NCBI GenBank assembly: GCA_963691705.1
Contig: OY829545.1
Coordinates: forward strand, 38,737,475-38,801,474
Source: Viola odorata
Taxonomy: Eukaryota; Streptophyta; Magnoliopsida; Malpighiales; Violaceae
Direction: 5' to 3'
DNA length: 64,000 nt
The position numbers were made by a program, and so were the translations under genes. The notes beneath the pieces are model-generated. The model had not been told where the DNA came from. It did no database searches and was given only the letters and a program-made list of their open reading frames with translations. This document shows positions 11,321-21,482 of this stretch, piece after piece. The number at the start of each line of letters is the position of its first letter. Positions within the stretch are counted from its first letter, which is position 1.

Positions 11321-11839
11321 TGATAACAATTGATGAAATGCCAAGGGTACATTCGTCATCTCACCCGTGGACAAGGGCAGACCCCTGTAGACCTTGACTT
11401 ACTCCGGCACTCGGTTGCCGCCCGCGATAAGCTGTGCACCCTGGGATAGTCGACATCAGCGTGGGGCGCCCACATGGCGTCATCCTATCCCAGGAAGGTC
11501 GATAGCATCACATAGGCGATATCCCGTCAGCGATATCATGTCTGGGGACCCACATGACGTCACCCTGGTGACGTCATCTTGGGCGTTATCTCCCCTCGAT
11601 AACGCCCCCTAGGGTAACGCCTTCTCTTCTGCCTATAAATACCACCCCATTCTAGATCTAAAGTAAGAGCAAATTCTCTACTAAAATCTCTGCAGAATTT
11701 CATAGCCATACTAACTTAAGCATCGGAGTGTCTACGTCGGAGCCCCCCCGGTGCTTTGCAGGTACCACGGACAACAGCCACAGTGATTCCGGACAGCCAT
11801 AATCCTTATTCCGCCTCCGAAGAAACTCAAATCTTATCA
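11321..11839 (+). repeat. 3' LTR of Tat-1
   Basis: Begins TGATAACAATTGATG and ends CTTATCA (TG...CA). U3 contains two TGACGTCA palindromes (11555-11562 and 11569-11576), and TATAAATA lies at 11634-11641, followed by the downstream motif GCATCGGAGTGTCTACG also present in the Tat-2 3' LTR. Compared with Tat-2 the U3 is largely diverged while the ends, TGACGTCA motifs, TATA box and the CGGAG stretch are kept. Confidence 0.9.
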
Positions 11840-11859
11840 TAGGACAACATAGCTTAATT

Positions 11860-12440
11860 GCTAATGCCTTTTTTGATAAGATAACAAATGTAGCAACCTT
11901 GTTGAAAGAATGGCAAGATGGGAGTGATTATGAGTTAAGCATTTTGGCTGATAGCATGAAGGAGAAGCTTGACAAATATTGGGGAGATGTCACAAAATAT
12001 AATTCTTTATTCTACATTTATTCCATTTTAGATCCAAGAAATATGTTTGTGTATGTTCAGTTCTCTTTAAATGATTTGCATGGAAGTGAAAGTGGTGGGA
12101 GAATGGGGAAGAAAGTGAGGGAGGAGATTGGTAAATTATACCATTCCTATATTGAAATGTACAACCCAAGGAAGGAAGGAGATACAATAGAAGGTGACAA
12201 ATCAAGAGAAAGAAGAAGAAGTTTAAATGTTAAGGCTGCACAGTTAATGGATGCTAGAAAGAATAAATTTAAAAATTTTAAATTTGATTGTGGTGCTGCT
12301 GCAGAGGGTGGTTCAGAGTTAGAGTTATATCTACAAGAGCCTGCAGTGACTGATGACAATGAGTTTATTTTACTAGATTGGTGGAAAAAACATTCTCCAC
12401 GATTCCCAATTCTATCCAATACGGCAAGAGATGTCTTGGC
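11860..12440 (+). pseudogene. hAT transposase fragment, C-terminal half
   Basis: An open frame reads DKITNVATLLKEWQDGSDYE, then DKYWGDVTKYNSLFYIYSIL, LDPRNMF, and the dimerisation segment WWKKHSPRFPILSNTARDVL. This is the C-terminal region of plant hAT (Ac-like, RICESLEEPER-type) transposases. The catalytic N-terminal half is absent on the left, where Tat-1 abuts, and the frame leaves the hAT alignment right after ARDVLAV, before the usual PVSTVASES block. It is a dead fragment. hAT genes often carry a BED zinc finger at the N-terminus, not present here. Confidence 0.85.
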
Positions 12441-12489
12441 AGTTCTAAGTACTCCTTTTGTGTGCCCTTGTACTTGTTGCATGTCAACG

Positions 12490-13080
12490 TTTTGTGTGAC
12501 CTCTCGGTCTAGATCCTAACCAAGAGCCTCTATGGACTAAGACTTATTTCACAACGAGCCGGAGCACATCAATAAGTCGTAGTGTAATGGAGCATTTTAA
12601 GAGGATCTAGCCCGTTAGTTTATCACATAAACAACTAGGAAAACAAACATGACAATGATGGGAAGTCATGAAGAACGCAGTGGAAAGGAAACAACGAAAG
12701 ACCCAAGAGAAAGGAAGGATGTTACTGGAGTAGTTACGGATGGAAAGATGGAAGGAATGAGCGCGATGATGATACTTGGAACATACTTGAACAAGATAAA
12801 GGCCACACAATTGAACAATAAACAAAGCTCTTAAATTTCACACACAAACTCGGTCACTTGAACAACAAATAATCGAATACCAATGATAGGAACAATTACA
12901 CAATAAAAGTGATAAGTTCCTCGGTGATTAATGGAGGAGTAGTCTCAACTCAATACATTAAGAACCAAAGATGAGTCTAGGGTGAAGTTGGGAGGAGTAT
13001 TCTCACTTTATACTAGGGATACAAAAAAATGGCACTTGAGACGGTTTTGCCCTTGTAAGGACGCTCCCTTCTTATGGCTG
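12490..13080. repeat. Two A-type gypsy LTR fragments in inverted orientation
   Basis: 12490-12571 is the reverse complement of the end of the A-type LTR seen at 50485 and 52938 (GAGCCGGAGC). From 12571 the same LTR end appears in the other orientation (AATAAGTCGTAGTGTAATGG). GACTTATT (12541-12548) and AATAAGTC (12571-12578) are exact complements. The rest, to about 13080, is a degraded version of the LTR body, with the GGAGGAGTATTCTCA phrase shared with 53320-53400. Confidence 0.55.
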
Positions 13081-13089
13081 GCCTTGGCT

Positions 13090-13730
13090 ATTTTCATGGG
13101 CTTTGAAGCTCATGTGTGATGGAAAATGCTGGAAAATATAGCCTGAGCTTGTATGCACTTGGTTGTGTTCTCGGGCAATGGCGAGGGAAACCTCATGGGT
13201 TGCTAGGTATTGCGCGGGTGGCTTTATGGCTTCGGTGCGGGAGATCTTCATGCGTTGGCCGACTATGGTATGAGGTCTGCGAAGGTTGCGAAGGCCCACG
13301 GGTGGCCTCATGCGATGCTCGATGTGTGCATGAGCCTTGCGATGGGGCCTAATGAGAATTCTAGCTAGGGCATGATACCTGCGATGCTTGCAAGGCGCAC
13401 AATATGGCCTTGTGCGATGTTCGGCTATGACATGAGACTTGCGAGGAGGCCTCATGGTTTTTCTGGCCAATGCATGAGCCTTGCAATGGATGGCCTAGGG
13501 TTTTCCCGATAGCGTGCACATGTGGTCTAGGTAGGCGTGGGCCTCACCTAGGGTCTCCGATAGGCACGCGCCTGAGTCTTGGCTTTCGATACGGTGCTCG
13601 AGCACCATCAAGACTTGGTCCTCGGCTTGGGGTGCTTATTTCCTCATCTCGGCCTCAATCCAAAGTGCTAGATTTTTGGCTTTGCTAAGGGTTATTGATC
13701 CTTGAGGCCTAAAAATGAGCTCAAATCGCG
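13090..13730 (-). pseudogene. C-terminal tail of a gypsy polyprotein (A-type)
   Basis: Read on the minus strand, 13720-13600 gives a degenerate GPITRSxAKxL linker followed by LWIEAEM and QAEDQVL, matching MPQGPITRSMAKKLTLWMEA at 53970-53930. Downstream is a His/Arg-rich low-complexity tail (HRMRPP, HRRPHA-like repeats) also shared with 53534-53803. The GPxTRxxAK motif is typical of the stretch after integrase in plant Ty3/gypsy polyproteins. In-frame stops are present. Confidence 0.5.
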
Positions 13731-13739
13731 CATGACTAA

Positions 13740-14386
13740 CTTACCAAACACAAAATGGGTTTCGACAATAGGCAAACTAAAACTTAACAATTACTAAGCA
13801 AATCAGTAGATAACATGAAAACTTAATTCATCAAGACTAGCCAAAGAGTTAAGATCTTCGAAATTCAATGACAACCTTTTAAATAAATGAAAAATAAATT
13901 TTATCCATGTATACTTAGAAAACTTTCTACTATAAAGTTTTAAGCATGCATGCCTTAGTTGGCTAAAGAATCACATACTCCCTCCAGTTTTGAAACAATG
14001 TCGTTTAAGACATTGTGCCTCCGACTGCTTTTGAATGTCGTTCTCACCTCCCTATACATTTTCTGCGTTTGTCTAACGATTATACCCTTACCACCAAACA
14101 AAGGCGTGAGCATCATCCTGCTCTGCCATTCTCAAGCTTCTCTCTCCCAAACGAAAGAAAGTCGTTCGAATTTTTAGGAAATTTGAAAATCAAATTGGGT
14201 AAGAAATGGAAATTTGGGATGTCAATCACCGTGTTCACTATATTTTCTTTGTATTTAATCAACTTTTATTTCGTCTTCTCTAGCCATAATTTCCTCCTTA
14301 ACTCCATAGAGAATTAGGGTTTAATCATCTTGCTGAATTCCATCACCGAAAGCATCGACTATTGGGAAGATTCTCAATACGACTCC
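13740..14386. other. AT-rich unique DNA upstream of the acidic repeat gene
   Basis: No retroelement homology found within the window. It would contain the promoter and leader of the gene at 14387-15007, but I see no strong TATA box; TATATTTTC near 14240 is the best weak candidate. Confidence 0.3.
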
Positions 14387-15007
14387 ATGGTTGAATTTTT
14401 TGATTCCATGAACATGGTCGTCCGAGATTCCATTGGAATCAGGGAAGAGGCCGAGGATTCGGTGATTAAGGATTGCGGCGAGGAAATAGAGGCAATCATG
14501 GAGGATTTTGGCGAGGAGATAGAGCCAATCGTGGAGGATACCTATAATAATGATGGGAATGTGGTTTCGAATGTTGTGATTGAGGATTCTGGCGAGAAGA
14601 TGGAGGCAATCGTGGTGGATACCTATGATAATAATAGGGATATGGTTTCGCATTGCGTGATTGAGCATTTTGTCGAGAAGATGGAGGCAATCGTGGAGGA
14701 TACCTACGATAATGATAGGAATATGGTTTTCGATGCCGTGATTGAGGATTACGATAGGGAGATGGAGTCAATCATGGAAGACACGAGTGTCAAGTCCATG
14801 GTTTCTGAATCACAACCCAAAGTGATTTATGATTTTGACTTGAATGAACCCTCTACTGAAGAGAAACTATTGGCAGCCAAGGATAACGGAGGAAGAGATT
14901 TTGACCTCAATAAGCTCCCAATTGCAGGTATGTATGAGTCGGAGGACCCAAGTTGGGAACCAGCATTTATTGAAATGTTGCGTCTCCTACTTCTATCTTT
15001 CTACTGA
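14387..15007 (+). CDS. Acidic repeat protein with DLN (EAR-like) motifs
   Basis: A 206-residue acidic frame from the ATG at 14387. Residues about 42-134 are three tandem 27-residue units plus a partial fourth, with the core GEKMEAIVVDTYDNNRDMV and only conservative changes. The C-terminal part has YDFDLNEPS and DFDLNKLPI; the second fits DLNxxP, the EAR repression motif that recruits TOPLESS-type corepressors. This points to a possible nuclear regulator, inferred from the motif alone. A CAGGTATGT donor-like site at about 14926-14934 falls just after the second DLN motif, so the last 26 codons may be intron. The gene matches no transposon protein I know and sits beside the Tat-2 insertion. Confidence 0.55.
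   Translation: MVEFFDSMNMVVRDSIGIREEAEDSVIKDCGEEIEAIMEDFGEEIEPIVEDTYNNDGNVVSNVVIEDSGEKMEAIVVDTYDNNRDMVSHCVIEHFVEKMEAIVEDTYDNDRNMVFDAVIEDYDREMESIMEDTSVKSMVSESQPKVIYDFDLNEPSTEEKLLAAKDNGGRDFDLNKLPIAGMYESEDPSWEPAFIEMLRLLLLSFY
14510..14788 (+). repeat. 81-bp coding tandem repeat
   Basis: Units at 14510-14590, 14591-14671, 14672-14752 and a partial to 14788, in frame within the acidic gene. The exact multiple of three and conservation of hydrophobic spacing suggest expansion under coding constraint. Confidence 0.8.
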
Positions 15008-15222
15008 TGATAGTAAAGGATTAGTTGTGGTTTTTTGTTGATAAGCATAATTGTGTTGTGGATGTAAATAGAATGGTTGAACCTTGCTTGTAAAGAATAT
15101 TTTTTGGGTTTCGTTAGCAAGGGAATTTTGTAGTGGTGTTGTGCAATATTTTCCCTCTGGCTGAATGATGTAACTAGCAAATTAAATATTGATGTTATTG
15201 AAGTTTCATCTGAGTTTGAGCA

Positions 15223-15227
15223 ATGAT
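15223..15227 (+). repeat. Target-site duplication ATGAT, left
   Basis: ATGAT here matches ATGAT at 31200-31204, directly outside the two Tat-2 LTRs. The empty site would have read GAGCAATGATCTTTG. Confidence 0.95.
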
Positions 15228-15598
15228 TGATAACTATCGATACCACAGAAGCGGCATCTCCACTACCCCGCCGGGTGACCCGGCCAGCATACTGTACCCG
15301 TCGTGGGAGACGAGGCCTTGTTCATGCCGCCCTTAGCTTGGCGACCGACCCTGGGATGGTCGACATCAGCGGGGGGCTCTCATGCGGCATCCCATCCCAG
15401 GTCATCCATGACGTCATCCCGCATGACGTCATCCCATATGACGTCGCTGAAGGCCACTCCAACGGCATATATCATCCCAGCGACACTTGCCAGGGACTAT
15501 TCCCACCAGCGACAAGCAGGTGATGAAGACCCCAGTACAGTGTTCCCGACCAGCCTAGATCAAGCCGATCCTGATCAGTATCCCCCGGACTCTTATCA
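15228..15598 (+). repeat. 5' LTR of Tat-2, promoter region deleted
   Basis: 371 bases against 533 for the 3' LTR. Relative to the 3' copy it lacks about 145 bases after ACTATTCCCACC (15494-15505), which removes the TATA box, the start site region and the CGGAGTG motif, plus about 16 bases of U3. The three TGACGTC motifs remain at 15409, 15424 and 15439. Confidence 0.92.
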
Positions 15599-15600
15599 AA

Positions 15601-15619
15601 TGGTGCTTTCATTGAGAGC
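15601..15619 (+). other. Primer-binding site of Tat-2
   Basis: TGGTGCTTTCATTGAGAGC starts two bases after the LTR. It begins TGG, complementary to a tRNA CCA end. I do not assign the tRNA. Confidence 0.65.
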
Positions 15620-15684
15620 TTTGGTTAATTAAGTGAGTTTTTCCTTAGTGACCAAGCTCTGTTCTTTCTGAGAGTCTAAGGATC

Positions 15685-17157
15685 ATGGCTTCAGATTCAG
15701 AATCTACACCCCCTCATACTCGTGGGGTTCACGCGCGTAGGGAACTTTTTTCCACGTCTTCGTCAAGTACATACGTCACATCACGTGAAACATCTTCTGC
15801 GCAGACAGACTTTCTTTTCGGGCTGACAGCTGGCACCTCGTTTTCTCAAACGGGCACCCCGTTTTCCCAAATGGGTAGCCCGTTTTCACAAATGGGTTCC
15901 CTTATTTCCTCAATGGGTGCCCCGTTTTCTCACACGGGTGGATCCAGTCACTCCGTCCCTCCGCTTGTAAGTTCTAGGGTGGATGGCCCAACTACTCCCT
16001 CGGTAAGGTCGATGTTAGCTCTTCGTGCCCACTTGGACTATTTGATTGGGATAGCCGCAGGCTCCACTTCTAGTGCAGTAACATCAGGTGTGTGTCCTCG
16101 AGTTATTTTCACCCCGTCTATTATCGCTGATCGACCAGTATCGCCTCGTCTCCAGGAGAGCATCCCTCTGACCTCACCAACGATAAGTATGCCATTCAGC
16201 TTTACGCAATTGGCAGACGGACAAGAGGAGCACTACAACCGCGGATACCGTGGATTCCTGTCTCCCAAGTGGAGCGACCGGTAGATGAATACCGAGAGCG
16301 CTGGGATGGCAGGAGAGAGGGAGCCGGTAGGGAGGTATCTATGGAGCGGAGTGAGAGATCAGGCAGTAGGAGGCGACGATCCCGTTCGCCTAGGAGTCGT
16401 AGCAGGTCTCCTAGGCAGCAACGCACCCCGGAGCCTCGAGGGCACAGACGACACCGCTGGTCATCCTTTCACCCATCGTGTGAGGGCACAGGCGACACAT
16501 GTCAAGCTCCCCACGGAATCATACGATGGCACCAAAGACCCCATCTCGCATCTTAATAAGGTGAAGGATTTCGTCCAGTTTCAAACGCATAATGACGCAG
16601 CGTTGTGTCAGATATTCGTTATGACATTATCAGGGGTAGCCCGCCTCTGGTTTGAAGGACTTCCTACTCGATGAATTGATAATTTTCGGCAGCTAGAGGC
16701 TAAGTTTAAGAGCCGCTTCAGCACAGCTATCCCCATTCGAAAGTCCGCAGCAGCCTTGTTTGATATATGTAGAAAACCAGAGGAGTCTTTGAATAGTTAT
16801 CTTGGTCGTTTTGATATGGAAATATCGTTAACTCCTGGTATTACTATTGATTTCGCCATAGAGGCTCTGAAGCGGAACTGTGGATATGGGAAGCTGAGGG
16901 ATACACTGATGGTGGATCCCCCAATAACTTTAGACGCGTTAAGGTTGAAGGCTCACAATTATGCGAGAATGGAAGAAGAGGAATACAGAAACAGGATACG
17001 GGATACGCCCCAGAACGCCCCTCCTGCTCCCACGGCTCAAGGTAGTGTGACCCACGACACCCGTCCGGGTGACGAGTCACCCAGCGGAAAGATTACATTC
17101 CCAAGGCGTCGAGTCGCCAGAAGGGTAGTTACTCTAGAGGAAGGGGCGGCAGTATGA
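15685..17157 (+). pseudogene. gag: gag of Tat-2
   Basis: A single reading frame from MASDSESTPPHTR, interrupted only by TAG at 16282-16284 and TGA at 16672-16674. The N-terminal region contains a seven-residue repeat (15841-15945). The capsid-type core (Retrotrans_gag family) spans 16500-17010: ESYDGTKDPISHLNKVKDF, QIFVMTLSGVARLWFEGLP, then after the stop FKSRFSTAIPIRKSAAALF and ESLNSYLGRF. An Arg-rich segment precedes the end. It overlaps the next frame by four bases (ATGA at 17154), an arrangement suited to reinitiation or frameshifting. The stops look like simple base changes. Confidence 0.88.
15841..15945 (+). repeat. 21-bp coding repeat in gag, five copies
   Basis: Units of 21 bases encode FSQTGTP, FSQMGSP, FSQMGSL, ISSMGAP and FSHTGGS. 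In frame, within the gag N-terminus. Confidence 0.85.
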
Positions 17158-18479
17158 ATGTTCAGCGACAGGGGGACCCCCCTAAGGGTCGAACGTATGA
17201 TCCCGACCTTCTTCCCCTTACACTCCGACGAGCGGAGATCTTAGCCATCATTCAGCAGCGGAACCTGCCGATCCGTTATCCAGCCCCTGTGAAGCCAGGG
17301 GTGGTCATGGGAGGAAGGGAAAATGCTTTTTGTAAATTCCATAAGGTTAAGGGGCATTCTACAGAGGCATGCAGGGTATTGAAGTTAGCAATAAAGCGCC
17401 TGTTGGAAGAAGGCTATCTTGGAGAATTCGCCACTCGTATGAGAGAAGAAACCAGGAGCGACCCTCCCCACGGGGCGTTGGGTGACCATCAATTGCCTCC
17501 TCCCCTCGGGAACACCGGAACTTCTGAGGCAAAGGGGAAAGAAGCGCTAATGATGTATGACGTGGACATCCCTATTATTAACATTATCGCTGGGGGGGCG
17601 TCGTTCCTGGATGAGATTACCCCAGCAACACCCGTGACAGGAGAGAAGCGAAAACGGGATGGCCAGCCGGTAAAAAAGGGAGCGATTGACGCGCTTGACA
17701 GGATGGTAATATCTTTCTCCGAAGAGGATGAGAAGGGCCTCGTCTTCCCTTACAATGACGCGCTAGTAGTCACACCGGTTGTTAGGAGCCATGGCGTGCG
17801 AAGGACCCTCATTGATAATGGCAGTGCGGTAAACTTATTTTCGTTGGAAGCATATAATCTCCTGAAACGCCCTGCCACGGAACTGGCGCCTTGCAAGAAA
17901 CCAATTATTGGAGTGGACGGCATTCCTATACCTGTGATTGGAGTCACAACGCTGCCTGTGCATTTTAGAGAAGATGCGTCGAGACGATCAGAAGAGTTGA
18001 TGTTCTTGGTCGTGGATCTTATTCTACCGTATAATGCCATTCTAGGACGGCCATTCCTCAATCGTTTTGGGGTGGCGGTATCTCAGAAACACCTCAGAAT
18101 GAAATACCCCTCCTGGGAAGGGGTAGTATCGATCAAGGGGGATCAAAAGTTAGCCGTCGAGTGTTATTCACTCATGATTCAAAAAAGTTGTGATCAATAT
18201 GTGTGTACGGCAGCGGATCCCTATGAGCAAAGGGACGAAAGGCGAACCCAACCAGTGGATGCGATGGTGTCCATCCCTGTCCAAGGCAATGGTAAGGCGA
18301 GCTTCCAGGCTAGTGACAAGTTGACCCTTGAGGAGAGGGCACAATTGGCCCGACTGTTGAACAAGTGCAAAGGAGAGTTCGCGTGGAAACCGACGGACAT
18401 GCCTGGCGTATCTAGGGAAGTGGCTGAGCATCGACTCAATGTTGACCCGGGCGCCACGCCAGTTCAACAGAAGCGGTGA
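17154..18479 (+). CDS. pro: Zinc-knuckle and aspartic protease part of Tat-2 pol
   Basis: An open frame of 441 codons. Near residue 60 is FCKFHKVKGHSTEACRVLK, a zinc-knuckle-like sequence typical of Tat gag-pol. The retropepsin centre is TLIDNGSAVNLFS (about residue 220), where DNG replaces the usual D[ST]G. The flap/C-terminal signature NAILGRPFLNRFGVAVS follows around residue 290. The frame ends with the start of reverse transcriptase (PGATPVQQKR) at a TGA (18477-18479) that lies in the same frame as the rest of pol and probably arose from CGA. The DNG protease triad is common in plant Tat elements as I recall. Confidence 0.88.
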   Translation: MNVQRQGDPPKGRTYDPDLLPLTLRRAEILAIIQQRNLPIRYPAPVKPGVVMGGRENAFCKFHKVKGHSTEACRVLKLAIKRLLEEGYLGEFATRMREETRSDPPHGALGDHQLPPPLGNTGTSEAKGKEALMMYDVDIPIINIIAGGASFLDEITPATPVTGEKRKRDGQPVKKGAIDALDRMVISFSEEDEKGLVFPYNDALVVTPVVRSHGVRRTLIDNGSAVNLFSLEAYNLLKRPATELAPCKKPIIGVDGIPIPVIGVTTLPVHFREDASRRSEELMFLVVDLILPYNAILGRPFLNRFGVAVSQKHLRMKYPSWEGVVSIKGDQKLAVECYSLMIQKSCDQYVCTAADPYEQRDERRTQPVDAMVSIPVQGNGKASFQASDKLTLEERAQLARLLNKCKGEFAWKPTDMPGVSREVAEHRLNVDPGATPVQQKR

Positions 18480-20230
18480 GCATTCTCCGTGGAAAAGTCG
18501 GCGGTGATTGATAAGGAGGTAGTACAGCTGATGGACGCAGGATTCATCCGAGAAGTTCAATACCCCACTTGGTTGGCCAACCCCGTCTTAGTCCATAAGC
18601 CCAATAGAGACTGGCGCATGTGTATTGATTTCACTAACTTGAATGATGCTTGCCCTAAGGACTGTTATCCGCTCCCTCGGATTGATCAGTTGGTCGATCA
18701 AGCGGCAGGGTACGCATTTTTGAGTTCCCTGGACGCCAATTCTGGATATCATCAGATTCCTATGGCCAAGGAAGATGAGGAAAAAATGGCATTTATAACT
18801 CCGAAGGCCACCTACTGCTACACAGCAATGTTGTTTGGTTTAAAGAATGCAGGGGCGACCTTCCAGCGTATGGCCAACAAAGTGTTTGAAAAGCAAATCG
18901 GGAGAAATGTAGAAGCGTACGTAGACGATGTACTGGTCAAGAGCAGAAGTTTCAGTGACCATCTGGCCGATTTGCAGGAAGTGTTTGATGCATTAAGGAA
19001 GTACCAGATAAAGTAGAACCCCCGCAAGTGCGCGTTCGCATTCCAAACAGGAAAATTCTTGGGGTATGTGGTAAGCCAAAAGGGCATCCAGCCGAACCCG
19101 TCAAAGATTAAGGCTATCCATGATATGGTATCGCCACGAATCCTCCAGGAGGTTCAGAGATTGACAGAACGCGTCATTGCTCTGGGGCGATTCATCTCTA
19201 AGCAGGGCGAGAAATGCTTGCCGTTCTTTAAAGTTATACGTAAGAAAGCTTCTTTCGGATGGACGCAAGAGTGTGAAGAGGCGTTCGTGGGCTTGAAAAC
19301 ATACTTGTCGTCCGACTTGGTACTAACACGACCGGATCCGAGCGACACTCTATTTTTGTACCTCGGCGTCGCGGATGAAGTGGTCAGTGCCGTTTTGGTC
19401 CGAGAGGACAATCACGTCCACCGTCCCGTGTTCTTTGTTAGCCATGTGTTAAAAGATACCGAGGTGCGATATACCCACATTGAAAAGGTGGCATTCGCCC
19501 TGCTACAGTCCACACGGAAGATGGACAGGTACTTCCAGGCCCATCCAGTTATCGTGCTCACGGATCAGCCGTTGAGAAGAATTCTTAGGAAACCAGAATC
19601 CTCGGGGAGGATGTTGATTTGGTCAATTTAGCTAGAACAATACGGATTACAGTACAAAGCTCGGGCATCTGTAAAAGCTCAGGTTCTGGCAGATTTTATC
19701 TCCGAGTGTACATTTACTGGGGACAAGGCGGCGGAGCCGCTCGAAAAGAAAGAAAGTGATGCGAAGGTCCCATTCTCAGAGGCCCCCGCGGATACATGGG
19801 TCGTCTATGTAGACGGCGCCAAAAATCAGGAGCTGGCGGGAGCTGGCATATATATGATCGGGCCACACAATGTGCAGGTGTGGTACGCCATTAGAATCCT
19901 GAAGCCATTGTCCAACAACGCAGCAGAGTATGAAGCGTTATTGGCGGGGCTTAGAATAGGAAGAAGCCTTTTCGCTAAAACTGAAAGTGACTTGGTAGCA
20001 GGAGCCCCACGGTTGAGAATACGAGGGGACTCCAAATTGATAATCGATCAAGTCTTGGGACATTCCCAAGCTAGAGAACCGATCATGGCGCAATACCTCT
20101 CAAAAGTGAAAAAGGAATTGGCAGAAATGGAACAAAGCGGCGTGTGTGTTACTTTCGAACACATCCCGCGGGAGGACAATACAGAGGCAGATATTCTTGC
20201 CAAGGCGGCAGCTAACCAGGAGGTTGTCCT
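18480..20230 (+). pseudogene. pol: Reverse transcriptase and dual RNase H of Tat-2
   Basis: Continues the protease frame. Reverse transcriptase: DAGFIREVQYPTWLANPVLV, WRMCIDFTNLNDACPKD, SLDANSGYHQIPM, LFGLKNAGATFQRM and the catalytic AYVDDVLVKS (18916-18945). Stops are TAG 19014-19016 and TAG 19629-19631, both in frame. The gypsy RNase H follows (FVSHVLKDTEVRYTHIEK, VLTDQPLRRIL). A second RNase H of the Tat type starts WVVYVDGAKNQELAGAG (19798), with NNAAEYEALLAGL and LRIRGDSKLII, giving the D-E-D residues, and DNTEADILAK at the end. The doubled RNase H is a lineage marker for Tat. Confidence 0.92.
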
Positions 20231-20379
20231 ACCAGAAGGCGTGTACTATGAGGAAAGGTCATTACCGTCTTTCATGGAGGAACAGTTGTCGCTATGTGTG
20301 GAGGAGATTGAAAAGGACTGGAGAGTCCCTGTGATAAATTTTTTGAAACACGACGAGCTACCCAGCAACAGTACAGAGA

Positions 20380-21482
20380 AGAAAAAAGTGCTGAAGCAAG
20401 CGGCAAGGTGCACTTATTATGATGGGGAGTTAATTCGGAGATGTTTCTCACACCCGGCCTCAAAATGTATAACGGAACAAGAAGGCCTCCATACCCTGCG
20501 AGAGATTCATGAAGGCATCTGCGACATGCACGTGTCGGGTGGTACCATGGCCGCGCAAGTGTTCCGGTCAGGATTCTATTGGCCCACTATTCGCAGAGAT
20601 TGTAACAACTTTCTGCAGTCATGCCATAAATGTCAAGAATTTGCCAAAATCCCTCAACGACCTGCCACTGAAATATCTCAGATTGTGGCACCTTGTCCTT
20701 TTGCCAAGTGGGGAATCGATATTTTAGGCCTTTTTCCTAAGGCCAGGTCTCAACTGAAATTCGTAATTGTGGCGGTGGACTACTTTACCAAATGGGCAGA
20801 AGCGGTAGCGGTAGCCAGTATTATGACGGAAAAGGTGTGGCACTTCTTTAAGCACCAAGTGATCATGCGTTTCGGGGTGCCTCGTGTGCTAGTTAGCGAC
20901 AACGGGGCACAGTTTACCAGCTGCTTCTTCAAAGAGCAATGCGAAGAATTCTAGATCGAACAGAGGTTTTCCTCTGTGGCGCATCCTCAGACTAATGGCC
21001 AGGCGGAGGTAACCCTATGTAATGTGGGCTTACCGCATGACCGTGAAAACTAGTACGGGGAAACACCCTTTGTGATGGCCTTTGGTACTGAAGCGGTAAC
21101 GCCTATCGAAATTGGGACCCTAAGCTTGAGAGTGGAATATTTCAAGGAGGAATTAAATGAAGAGAGGTTACGAGCTAACCTTGACATGTTGCCTGAGGCG
21201 CGCAAGGAAGCTCTCTTGAAAATAATGCACTACAAAAGAAGAATGGCGCGGTATCACAACAGACATGTTAGGGAGTGGCTGCTCAAAGCGGGAGACCTCG
21301 TGCTTAGGGACAAACGAGCGGTGGGCCAACGAATGTGGAATCTCAGCTCAAACTAGGAAGGCCCGTACCGCGTCACTCGTGTTATCGGAAAGGGGGCGTA
21401 TCACCTCGAAATGGTTGACGGTACTCCCTTACCTAACTCTTGGAATATTGCTAGATTAAAATTGTATCATGCTAGAATTTGA
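20380..21482 (+). pseudogene. int: Integrase of Tat-2, broken
   Basis: The zinc-binding HHCC region is HEGICDMHVSGGTM to SCHKCQEFA (20500-20640). The core starts KWGIDILGLFPKA (first Asp), then VAVDYFTKWAEAV and VLVSDNGAQF (second Asp). TAG at 20953-20955 interrupts; the third acidic residue sits in NGQAEV (about 20998-21015). Straight after it about 90 bases are missing relative to what the family needs, joining to WAYRMTVKTSTG in another frame, and a second shift restores the frame before FVMAFGTEAVTPIEI (21072). A further TAG lies at 21354. The C-terminal GPYRVTRVIGKGAYHL matches plant gypsy integrase tails. Confidence 0.9.

Larger units (their letters stand above)
1..11839 (+). mobile_element. 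Tat-1: 3' part of a Tat/Retand-like Ty3/gypsy element
   Basis: The right end is a 519-bp LTR (11321-11839) and the interior carries the same antisense genes, in the same order, as the complete element Tat-2 at 15228-31199. Bases 1-175 match the post-pol spacer of Tat-2 (22785-23100). The 5' LTR, gag and pol therefore lie before the window. Sequence between Tat-1 and Tat-2 genes has diverged strongly, so they are separate subfamilies and not a recent duplicate. The LTR ends TATCA; the following five bases TAGGA would be the target duplication if the left end could be seen. Strand is given in the LTR/pol sense. Confidence 0.8.

Noticed and set aside
13977..14010. Stowaway-like MITE end (TACTCCCTCCAGTTTTG)
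   Set aside because: Only one end found; I could not locate a matching inverted end or TA duplication nearby.
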